Of a stretch of DNA of 64,000 nt, positions 25,919 through 37,900 are shown piece after piece. Location: the NCBI GenBank assembly GCA_030062745.1, contig CP099842.1, positions 25,205,822 to 25,269,821 on the forward strand, given 5' to 3'. Under the pieces are notes generated by a model that was not told where the DNA came from, did not search any database, and saw only the letters and a program-made list of their open reading frames with translations. The stretch comes from Capitulum mitella. Taxonomy: Eukaryota > Arthropoda > Thecostraca > Pollicipedomorpha > Pollicipedidae. The translations under genes and the position numbers were made by a program. Within the stretch, counting starts at the first letter, position 1; every line of letters starts with the position of its first letter.

Positions 25919-28900
25919 GGAGAGAGAGGGAGAGGAGAGAGAGAGAGAGAGAAGGAGATCGGAGTTCAGTACCTATTGATGATGTCGAGGAGAACTCTCC
26001 TAAAGCTGGGTCGGCTGGCGCGGGGCTCCCAGAAGAGCGGGTAGTAGGAGTAGGAGACCCTGGTGCGGCCGGTGCCGACTCCCCGCAGGTGGATCAGGCC
26101 GTGCGCCTGGTCCGCCCGACTCAGGGTGCCGTTCATCAGCTCCACGGCCCGGTACAGCACCGAGCGCAGCGTCGAGTCGCCCACGAACAGCAGCTGCAAC
26201 GGCGAGCCGAGTCACATCTGGAGGCGGAGTCACGGCTGTGGGCGGGGCAGAGTCGCACCTGAGGACGGAGTCATGCCTGAAGATGAAGATGAAGATCACA
26301 TCCGGGGAGGGGTCCCAGCTGGGGAATAAGATGGAGAAGCCATACATGAGGACATGTTCACAGCTGGAGATAGGTCCAGAGTTTGGGAGGAAATCCTGAC
26401 TGCAAAAGACTTCACGGCTGGAAGCTCAATGCCCTTTCCTGGGGTGTCCACGGACGGCTGCACCGACGTTCGTCCACAAAACCGACGACCAAAAAATCCA
26501 AACGGCCAACATGCGTAGAGACCGAGCCGCATGCTACACCTCTCAAATCATCATCCCACGGAGTCACGATGCCAGAACCGTGTCATTAGTGTCAATCAGC
26601 GACTACGAGCCGCAGCGTAGGCGTTGGGCAATGGCTGTGTTACGTCTAAGAGGCATCATAAAACGGGACGGGCGTGATTCACCGAGAATGGACGTGACTC
26701 ACAAAGATGACAAGCTCCAGCGGAGCTAACGTAGGGATGCCAAACATCTGTCAAGCTTACAAATGGCTCCAGATTGGAAAAGAATGTCTGGGGTGTTAAA
26801 AATTCAAACAAGCTGTCGGGCCGCATATCGACGGATCTCCGACAGCCAATGGCTGATACTTGTTTCAGCAATACATTGCAGTCTGCCAAACGGCTGCATT
26901 AAAATCATTTTTCCCATTGTCGGGACAAACACTTTGGCAGCATGCATCCATTCGTCGCCCGCAGAGTGGCGAAATCGACTCCCCCCATATTTCAGGGCCA
27001 CGGTCCGCTGAACGCCTATCTTCTGAAGGTTTCCACAGTTCCCCGGCGGCTGCGGCCAAAAGTGGCCGCGGAGCTGACAGCCACCCACTCAGAGCGATTG
27101 TGCGGGGGCATCGCTTCTGAGACGTACGACCGGAACAATGACGTCACGTGCTGCTCGCAGATGGAAGGCCAGGGGCCGTACTCGGTGGTTCGGTCCTAGC
27201 GAGAGATGGTGCTGCTCCGTCGTTACAGTGTTGAATCGAAGCCATGCAATGTAGCTGATCGTCAACATCCTTAGCTGAGAAGAGGTTTTTTGGTGATATT
27301 TTTTCCGTTGTGCTAATGCATGCCCCAGACTGAGAATATGCAATATATTGTTTCTGCGTAACAAATTGCACATAAGATTTTGAACTGTAGGCCATGACCT
27401 TGACTGTAGATTTGTGCGCAGAAAATGACAACTCACAAAGACCATCATCAAATGCTTTTTCAAAATGTACCTGGTATGGCCTCAAGAAGGATTCCAAACG
27501 GCTGTCCGGTATGCGCCGAATGACGTTCTTTCAGGCCAGGCAATAACTTTTCCTTCGCCCTGAACCGGGCGGTTCGGCCTTCCCTCGCCCTCCGCCGGAC
27601 CGCCCGGCCCGCCCAAGCCTCGAGCCCAGGCCACAGGCCGCCGCTGGCCGCTCGCCGGCGGGTGTCACGTTCTCCGGGCAAAAACAGCGCCGCGCCCGGT
27701 ACTAATCAAATCAGGCGACGACGGCTTGGCCCGCCGGACGACCGGCCGGCCGTTTTTGCCGGCGCGTCGGAGCGACACCGACGTAGGAGAAACTCGGCCT
27801 CGCCGTGCGGAAACGGCACGCTTCCGGGGGCGCCGATCGCGGCGCGGTGCGGCTGAGCTGGTTCAAACAAGGCGCTGTATGTGTCCGGTGATTAGGAGCA
27901 AACTGCACTGCCATGGTACGGTTCCGAACAGAAGACTGAACGACCTTGCTTTTAATAAAATATTCGGACTTTTTGGTTTCAGCCGCGTTTCAAGGCACGA
28001 AGTTCACGAAACTTTTTGACTTAAATGACCGAGAATCAAAATAGTTGCACGTTTCTATTGACTCTCCCACATACGCACACACATCATCTACCGTCTGATG
28101 TAAATACTCCCACTGCCCGAAGCACCCGAAGCCCTGCGCTCCGCCGGGCGGGGTCTTCCAATCGCCCTGCCAGCCGCCGCCGGTCGCGTCCGCCGAGATG
28201 ACATTAAGGAGGCCGACTGCAGCGCCGGCCAATATGTCACTGGCCGGACCGGGTCCGACCGTGGCGCCGGGGATTCATCGTCAGCGGCGGCCCCGGACCG
28301 ATCGAGCCTGATTGGATGCCAGGCCATCGAACCTGGTGTTTGTGCTGCCGCTAAGTGCATTGGCAGGTGCCCAACGGGGTGGAGGACGCATGAATATTCT
28401 GTCCTCCGTGACAAATGCAGATAAGATCCCATTGACTGCTCACTAGAAGATGCAGTATTTATTTGTCACTGTCTGCATGTTGATTGAGCACCTCAGTTAA
28501 ACGTTTCCCGTCGGTCAGGACTTACGTCGCGTGCCAAATGCGCCGCGGGTCCGGCAGTGTGTCCGGTGAGAGAGCGCAGTACCTGGGCTCCGTCGGCGGC
28601 GCGCTGCAGCTGTTCCCGGGTCCAGCTGCTGTAGCGGCACGAGCCGGCCGACCACTCCGCCCGCAACCAATCGCAGGAGTCGGCCTCGTCGCAGCTGCGA
28701 CAGGGCATCTCCCAACGACCTGCAATCCAGACGGCGCGTACAAAAACCGGCGCCGTCCGCATGGTTCCGGCCCCTTCCCCGTCGCAGTCGTCCTCGACAG
28801 GGGAGCCTGTGACGCCACGCAGAGACTACGCGTGGCCGGGTCAGGCGCCGGGTGTCGACCGGGCGTCGGTACCGGCAGCAGCAGCCGGGGACAAGGACCC

Positions 28901-31900
28901 CGGCCAGCTGGTAGCCACTTACGCGCGGCCCGAAACGTCAGAGCGGAGGCGCCGCACAAAGTATTCTCGACTTCCTGGAAAATCTGTAATTACATAGCCG
29001 TCGGAGCAGTCCAGTCGGGCCGACATAATTTAGCCGCGCCTCGGAGTCGCCGCTCCGAAGCGGCGCCCGACACCCGGCGATATTACGGGGGTGGTTAGCC
29101 AAACGGAGCGCGGCCGCCCTATCGCCGTATCGATTTCAGGGACGCCTCGCCGGAATTAATTAGCCGCAATGATGAGGCTAAAATGCTCCCTATTAGAAAA
29201 TCGATCCATCACGAAAATGAAAGGCCGCGCGGATGAGGGGTGACTGTCGGCTATGCGTTCGCCGTGTGTGCATGCATGCGAGGGGGCTGACTGCGAGAGA
29301 CCGTACCTGGCTGGTCGACGTCCGTGGGACAAAGCGGTAGGGCGTGACCGTCACCCCTTCCTGACGTCGCCCGGCTGGCGAGTGTTGGATGACGTCGAGG
29401 ACCGCATGGACCCGGCAGGAACCGAACTGAACACTTCTGAAACGGGAGATGTGTCTTCAGCTGGCTGCGGAGTCTATTCGCCTGAAGCGCCACTATAAGG
29501 TAGAGAACAGCGCAATGTGTGCGCAGCATAAGGCCATGAATGAGTGACATCTGAATTGACTGCACTGTGCGTAATGTGTGTTCTGACAGGACTCCAAACG
29601 ACGAGCAAAAATAAGAGTGTAGAGAAAAACATATGTAAGTTTTTCTGTATACTCGTATTTATTATATATTATACATGTCATGTTTATGATACATACTGAG
29701 ATGTATTCTACATACATCTCAACTGGTGGCTCGATGGCTAATTTAACCTAGTTTTTATCTAGTTGAATACTCACCGAAATATTCGCAGTTCCTACCATGG
29801 GTTTCTCATTGAGTGCTCTCTCTTTTTGCTAGTCCTTATGTATCCATTACCACATCGTTTCGTCACCTTTCCTCTCTTCTTTCTGTTCTCAGCTCCACCT
29901 CTCTTTTCTTACATCGTTCTCTTGCCACTCTATCTTCCTCACTCTCTTTTCCACTTCCCGTCTCCCTCCCTTTCACCTTCATCCTTTCATCTCGATGTTG
30001 ACCGCCGCTTCATTTTGTGGGAAAAACAATACGCTCTGTTTTCTCTCCCATTGAGCCGCAGTAATTAGTGAAGTTGTGCTCCTCCCTCCCGGATTTATTT
30101 CTTATGCCCCCTAACCAGCATCTGCGACTCGGGCCTCAGCAAAATGGGAATTCATTTCTTGCCAGATTGGAGGCCGCTCCGATTTCATCGCGGCAATTTC
30201 GACCGGCATAAATTCGAATGCGCGGAGAAAGCTGAAATATCTCCGGAATCACTGCCGAGCCCGACAGAGGCAAACGCCTGGCTGTAGCGGAAACGGAACG
30301 GCCGGTCACAAAGACCCGGTCACAGGCGCCGGCTAACAAGATTAGACTTTTTATTACCTCTGCTGTGTCGGACAGGGTCAAGGAACCCCACATTGGATCG
30401 TTCCAGCGAATATCACAGAACTCGCAGACTTGGCCATGCCAGTCGGATGAGAGTCTCGCTGATATCCGCAGAAAAGGGATACCCCAGAAAGGTCCGTTTA
30501 TGATCTAGCGGCCACATGATGCCGGAAATATTCCGGGAAACGTTGAGTGGCTGCTCAGAAATCGAGGAGGTTTTGTTCTAAAGGCAAAGCCCGGAAAAAC
30601 CCATTGCATTTCATGACGTTGCAGAAACAAATGACTATCACTATCTTACTCACTTGTGATGAGCACTGTAATACAAATCGAGCAGCGTTTATGCAAATTA
30701 GCATTGTTGGATCATTCACTGTTACACCGTGAAAGGAGGACGCGCTTCCCACGTGCAAGAAAAAATAGGAATGCCATTATCAGGAGCTCTGTTGGGATGT
30801 CTCCAAAACAAAAACGAATCATACAGCATGGCTTTTCTTATTGCGTGAAACGTCTCATGTGTTTCCAGTCGGCATCACTGGTATGGGTAGCTTAAGATGA
30901 AACTAACATGAAAATACAACTTTATGATAAATGTATAATCCAGTTTTTTTTTGTGGGTCTCACAAAGGACAGAAATTGCACCGGCATTAACTGGAAGAGT
31001 GATCTTCCCGCAGTTTTTCAATAGCAGGGCAAGATGGAAACATCGTTTATGGGTCTTGAGAAATCTGTATAATGTGTCTGGATATAACAGTAACGACCTT
31101 GATTCTTACATGCTGCTCTATCTAGGTGCCTCATTACCTGGATATACGCTGCTGTTGTAACAGACATGCGTTCTTTCTTTATAAGTTTCTTTGTTGTTGA
31201 AAGAATGCGAGTCACTTAAAGGGGCAGCTCAACGGGGAAAAGATCACTTTTTCATGATATTTGAAAAGTTTTGACTGTTGCGAGATAGCACAGTGTTAAC
31301 GTGGGCGGAGGTTCAGATGGGTTGAACACACTTTGTGGCAAAACATCTATGACTTCAAGTCTTAGAGGGACAGTCTACTTCACGTATTTACATAACATGC
31401 ATATGCAGTAAGGAGGAGAGGCATAAGGTGCACATACGGCAACTTTCGCAGAATTTTATACCAGGTCTATGGCGTTGCACGGAAAGAACTCTATCAGATT
31501 CTACCGGCAGCTTCCTGTGCATTTTTGGATTCTCACGCCATTGGCATGCAGTGCCGGCTCCTTCAAGCTAATATAGTTCCTGCGGCTTCTGGTTACATTT
31601 CTCCTCTGGTTTTTACGCCATAAATTCCGACAGACAGACGCTTAAGTCTTTGCCTTAATTTCTACGTGACAGAGGTTTTAAGTTTCTCTGTCTGAACAGT
31701 AAACCTGCTTTTTTAATAAAATGATCATCGGCCAAGTCATTTGAAGTGACAACCTAAAGCACTGACGAAGTTTTCAGGGGTCGTTTTCTTCTCGTCCCTG
31801 GGAAAATGCTAAAACGAGCTGTACCGAGGAATGCTATGGATGTCGAATATAAGAAAATTGCAGGCGTATCTGACCCTACGTAATGTCAACAGCAGTCCTT

Positions 31901-34900
31901 TCTTGGCCTGTTTTCAATTTTTAGTTTTTCCTCTGAGTTGAACGACTTTATGCCTAACGACCAAAGTATGAGTTTTAAGGACCGGGCGCAAAAGGGGCAC
32001 AAATACTTGTTTTTGACCATCTCGCGAAATTCTACCTCAGGAGACATGAGATGTCAAAGGACAAGTTATGGTCGCGAAATGTACGTTCACTTCGTGCCAA
32101 TTTGTTGCCTCTCATGAGTTGTCTCATTTTGATGCTACAACACTACTAATGTTGACCGCTGTTGAACAGTAAATCTAAGCTTCAAAAAGCTTTCACATCA
32201 TCGTTCGTTTTCGGAGTTCGACCTCACCTTTGATGCGATCTTTAACGTTAAGGTCAAGAAGTCAACGTATGGTGTTCGGGTGACGGCCCATCGCTTTCTG
32301 TTTGAATAACCGACATCCGTCCATTGAATCTCGAGATAGACCAGAGCGCAAAAATGGCCATGCGATGGTGGCGGGTGGCGAAGTACTGCAGGAGATGTCT
32401 GGCTCATTAATCTGAGCTAAAATCCTTTTCGCTATTTCAGATGTCAAATTTTTGCCATTACGCCGATTCATCTTAGCAGTGTTTATTTGAATTGTACGAT
32501 GAAAGCCCTTCAGAATCACCCAAAACGCTTTAGCAAATAGATGTTGACAAACAAAACTCATCGACATCATCAGACGTCCATCGCATTCATTACTTTGCAT
32601 TCCAGAGCACAAAACAAAAACATCACAAAAACGCCGCAAACACAAATGTGCTTTAAACCTCAACAAGCAAATACTTCAAATGTTGGTCTCGGGTCGCTGA
32701 GCCCCTAAAAACACAGCATTCGCAACATTTGGCTCGTAACATTTCGAGTTATTGCTAAATGAAACAGTTTTCCCACTCTTTGCTTTATTTCCCACTGGAC
32801 TAACTAACTAACCAAATAACCAATTAACCAATTAATTAACTAACTAACTAACTAACTCACTCACTCATTCACTCACTCACTCACTCACTCACTCACCCAC
32901 CCACTCACTCACTCACTCACCCACTCACTCACTCACTCACTCACTCACTAAGTAACTAACTCACTAACTAACTAATTTACTAACTAACTAACTCACTAAC
33001 TAACTAACTGACTAAATAGGACCCCACAGAACTGATTTCGGCGGACCCCTTCGATTTCGTCAATTTCTTCTGTACTGGTACCCAGAACCGCGGTACACAT
33101 GAAACCATCAACAGAAGTTCATCGCATTGATATTCACAAGGTCAGATTGGGCTCCAAAGGAAATAGGTGAAAACCACATTACCGTTCTTCCAAACGGAGG
33201 CAAATAGGTCCTCAAATTTTTCGTCTTGTGCCGCTGAGCCCAAAACTACTGCATTTACGACATTTGGTTTGTAACTTGTTTAGTTATTGCAAAATGAAAC
33301 CGTTTTTCTACCATATGCTTTACTTCCCATTACAATTAATATAGCACCCTATGAAACTGATTTCGGCGGACCCCTTCGATTTCGCCGATTTATTTTGTGC
33401 TGGTACCCAGAACCGCAATACACATGAAACCATCGCCAGAAGTCCATCGCAATGATATTCACACGGTCCAATTTGGCTCCAAAGGAAATCATTTTTAATT
33501 AATAATTTTTCACATTTCTTAATGTTCTTCCAAACTGCTTGAACTAGGTACTCAAAATGTTCGTTTTATGCCGCTGAGCTACAAGCTCCCGCAGTTAGAA
33601 CATTTTGTTTGTAACTTTTGAATAATGTTGAAAAGAAACCGTTTTTCCACCCTATGCTTTATTCCCCACTGGATTTAACATAGGACCGTACTTTCTTTGG
33701 AGCTCAATATAACCGCGTGAATAGCAATGCGATGGACTTCTGGCGATGGTTACATGTGTATTGCGGTTCTGTGTACCACTACAGAAGAAATTGGCGAAAT
33801 CGAATGGGTCCGCCGAAATAAGTTCCGTATGGTCCTATGGGAAATAAAGCATGGGAAATATCCAATGGGAAATAAAGCATGGGGTAGAAAACCTGTTTCT
33901 TTTCGCAACAACTCAGAAAGTTAGAAGACAAATGTTGTGAATCCGATGTTTTTGTGTTCAAGGGCCTAAGACGAACATTTTTAGTATCTGTTTGTTGGAG
34001 TTTAAGTACATTTTTCTTCCCGGCATTTCTGCGGCGATTCTCGTTTTGTGCTCTGGAGTGCATAAAAATGGATGTGATCGACGTCTGATGGTGTCAGTAA
34101 GCTCAGTTAGTCAACATTGTCGCGTTTGGGACGATTCTGAAGGGGTCTCGAGTTTGGGCTGACCGTAGGTTGACCGTGGCCTGAGCGTGGGCTGTCTTGC
34201 CTTTCGTCCGCAAAGTACTGACAGCTTCGTTGAGCTGACCAGCAGATCAGATCGCTGAAAGGGCACCGTTGACGACCTCTACTAGTGCCTGTCTCTCATC
34301 AAATCGGAAATAAATATGATGCAGACCTGTTCGACGCGACACAGCTCGTGCTCCTCCGTGGCGACATCTATGATTGATCCTGGCGGCTCCCTCTGGAACG
34401 TGATCCGGTATGTAGCGATGGCGGAAGTGTTCATCAGTTCAGCTGATCCACGATGGACCACCTGGAGTTGTACGGAACTATTTCCCACGCCAACGAGCAC
34501 CTCGTGTGACCTGGATGTAGAGACACCTAGTGTCAGTAAAGTGAACTTCAGGTTTTGCCAGCAACCTCTACGACGCGCACTCACAAGACATCAGGCCGTT
34601 GTTCGAGAGCTGACCAAGTGTTTGTTTTGCTATTCCTACAGCATATTTTGCTCGTTCTGATATAGGAGTACTTTTTCGCATCTATATAAGGAACTTTTGA
34701 CTGGTCAGCCAACAACTATTTTACCTGAGATTCTCATGGCGCTCACCATGCCCTCAAAGTTCAGCCTGAGCACACCGCTGCTTACTCGGTTTTACTTACT
34801 CGGAAATGGCCTTGCTGTCGAAAGGCGTGTTTTTTTCTTTTTTTACAGGCGACCGCGAATAAGTAATAACCCAGATGAGTTATTTTTCGAATGGGGCCCT

Positions 34901-37900
34901 AGTTAGATTGCGAGTATCTGCAGAAAGAACATAAGACGGAACTTTTGCTGAGGCCTGGAAGAAAAGCAATCCGAAAATGCATGAATAATAGTGACGTTAA
35001 GAGTAAATACACACGATGCGGTTGTTTGCACCGGATTCGCTGTGATCAGAAATGACAGTTGACGACCTCTCCCATTTTTCAATATTTACCTCGACATGTC
35101 GGCACCACAAAACCAACTCACAATTTTCTGCGTCGAATTCCCGTGAATAATAGTAACGTTAAGAGTAAATACACACGATGCAGTTGTTTGCACCGGATTC
35201 GCTGTGACCAGAAATGACAGTTGACGACCTCTCCCATTTTTCAATATTTACCTCGACATGTCGGCACCACAAAACCAACTCACAATTTTCTGCGTCGAAT
35301 TCCCGCGACCTGCACCTCTTCATCGCAGTGTCGAGCTTGCGCTGCAAGTACGACCTTCAGCCTGCTGGATTTGACCTTGACGCGATAAGAGGTCGCCCTG
35401 GGAGAGAAGGCGGGGTCCAGCACCAGATCTGCCGGCTCCAGCACCAAAGCTGACAGCGTGCCGACGGCGACCGAGTCTGGAAACGCGTCACATATTGTAG
35501 GTGATCTCTTCACTCGAAATAAATTTCGTCTCGGTTTTTCGCTCTGCCTCACCGATTTGGAGTGTCTTCATAATGAAACGGACAGCTGATTGCTCTCATT
35601 GGAAAGAGGAAACTAATTTCCTCCAGTGATGCATACGTCACGTTAGTCACACCGCTTATTTTCCTGTCCAGGGCTCCTCTGCTAATTAGTCCAGGGTTGC
35701 GTGCCGTCGCCCGTTAGCCGTTGATGGCAGTGATTTGGGTGGTCGCGCTTTGCCCTGCATTAGTCAGTCCTGGCATGAAGAGGCTGTGCCAGAGGCGGCA
35801 CTTACCATACTATTCAGATTAATCCTGCGGGTCCGCCCATTTTCAGTGCACGCAGCACCAATGCAACCATGTTTCTAGATTACGGAAAATTGTTTCATTA
35901 ATGCAGGGAAGGTTGGGAGACTGACCGTGACTGCAGGCGGATGGCCGGGACTGGTTGGCAGCAGAGGGCAACGAACCACGAACCATGTCCACCAGTGTGA
36001 CCTCCCTCCGAGCTTGGAGGACGATCAAGCAGCAGTGCGGCTCTCTCCATGGCCGCGTACGCGCCCTTACTGCAACATCAAGAAACATAAATGCATGTAA
36101 AACACAGTTTTCAAACCATTGCTCAGAGCGCATAAAGGTATGTGACGACTTTGCGCTCAGGTGTACCCACAAGCCATCTTGTTCGTGATGTTCTTGGACC
36201 ATAGATGATGCCATAAAATATGTTAGGTGATGTTTGGGATTGGATTCCTATCATGCTATGCAGAGCCTGGTCCGCGGACCAGCGCTCTCCTTAAGTCGGA
36301 CTGGAACTGAGCTACCGATGATGATAATCTTCTTGATGGCAAGTTTGATGACGAACTTGATCGATCGATTTAGCAATCGATTGCTGAGGTTCATTGGCCG
36401 CTAACCCTGACCTGACTCACAACCTACCGCCCGACCTAACCCCTGACCTAACCCCTGACTTGAATCCTGACCGGACCCCGGGCATAATCCCCGATCTGAT
36501 CCCCGGCCTGATGACTGAAGGACGCATGATCTAACGCATGACCTCACCCTTGACCTGAGCCTGACCTTTGACCCGCCCCTGACCTGACCCTGCACTCTGA
36601 CCTGATGGTTCGCGGTAGCTCCGCCCCGAACGCCCTGAAGGACGCGGCTTGAGGCCTCAGTCGAACAAAGCCGACTGCTCGCGACAACTGGCCAGAGAAC
36701 GTCCTCAGGCAGGAGAGACCAGCCATGGTCAGGCAGTCGTGACCCCCTGCCGGGCAGTCTCCGGATATGCCTGCCAACGAAAGTCACTAAGTGGTGGTTG
36801 ACCCGGACAACTACCATTACGGATTAGCCGGCTACGTGACCAGGAACGTGTCGCCATATATTATTAGTCTGATGAGCACAACAAGGACTGAGAAATCAAA
36901 CAACTTTGCCTTTTTGTTCTGCCACGGATAGCAAAGAGGGAAAAGGGACTTATAACACCATCATCACCAACTCACGGTATCCTTCCTGGCTGAGCAGCTG
37001 GCGCATCTGCTCTGTCATAACGGCCTCCTCTGCCGCCGGACCAGGAAGCACCATGTGGGCAGCACGTCTCAGCACAACTTCCTCAGACTGGTTCACGTGG
37101 CTCGAGATCAGACAGCACGGCCTGGCACGAAGTCAGGTCATGTGACAGCAGGAACTCCGCGTTGAGAAGGCGCCACTCGTAGGCTGCACATGAGCTGTGG
37201 AAGACACGAAAAGTACAGCTGTTAATTCGACGTCTTCGAGACAGCGTGCGACGTTCTGATTTATAAAGCAGCGGACCGAAAACTGAATAAGAGGAGGAAC
37301 AATGTCGATGGATGAAACATGAACGCTAGAGGAACCGTCTGAAAACCAGTGAAAAACACGTGCTCTACGTGTTTCATGGAATATGATGCACAGGAAAAAC
37401 TGCAGGGCATAAATTGTGCTAGTTTCATTTAAGCTATAAAAGACGGCGTCAGTTGCATGAGTATCTCATCTTTCCGTGCGCGGCAAGGTTTGAGACACCC
37501 TCTTCTGGGGTCTCATTTAGTTTAGGCAGCCGGAAGCGTAGCGGACGCATGGCGCCAGCATGCGGCGGTGGGCTGTCAGACCAGATTTGTCTGTGTGAGA
37601 GACGAAACACCTGCATGCCTTGAAATATTCCGGTAGACGGTCGTTAAATAAGACGAGCTGGATTTGGCCTATGTTGTTCTCAAATGAAGCCACGCTTTAA
37701 CGCGGAACGTGGAGATAAACGTGAGGCGATGGGCGCACACGATTCCATGCCCGTTGGCACCTTAACTCCTGAATTAAAATGTTTCTAGGTCGGCGCGCTT
37801 CCATTTAAACTAAATTAGATCGTGTTGTCGTTTGGCCATAAACATACCTCCGTTCCGATACCGCTGGCTCTGTCTTTGGACCAATGACGTCATGCAGAGC

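Noticed and set aside
31210-31400. MITE-like ends (TTAAAGGGGCAGCTCAAC and AGAGGGACAGTCTACTTC)
   Set aside because: They resemble transposon ends but no matching inverted partner was found.
36401-36817. 138-codon minus-strand open frame
   Set aside because: Reads through the CCTGACCT minisatellite giving a GQG-type repeat; not a protein.
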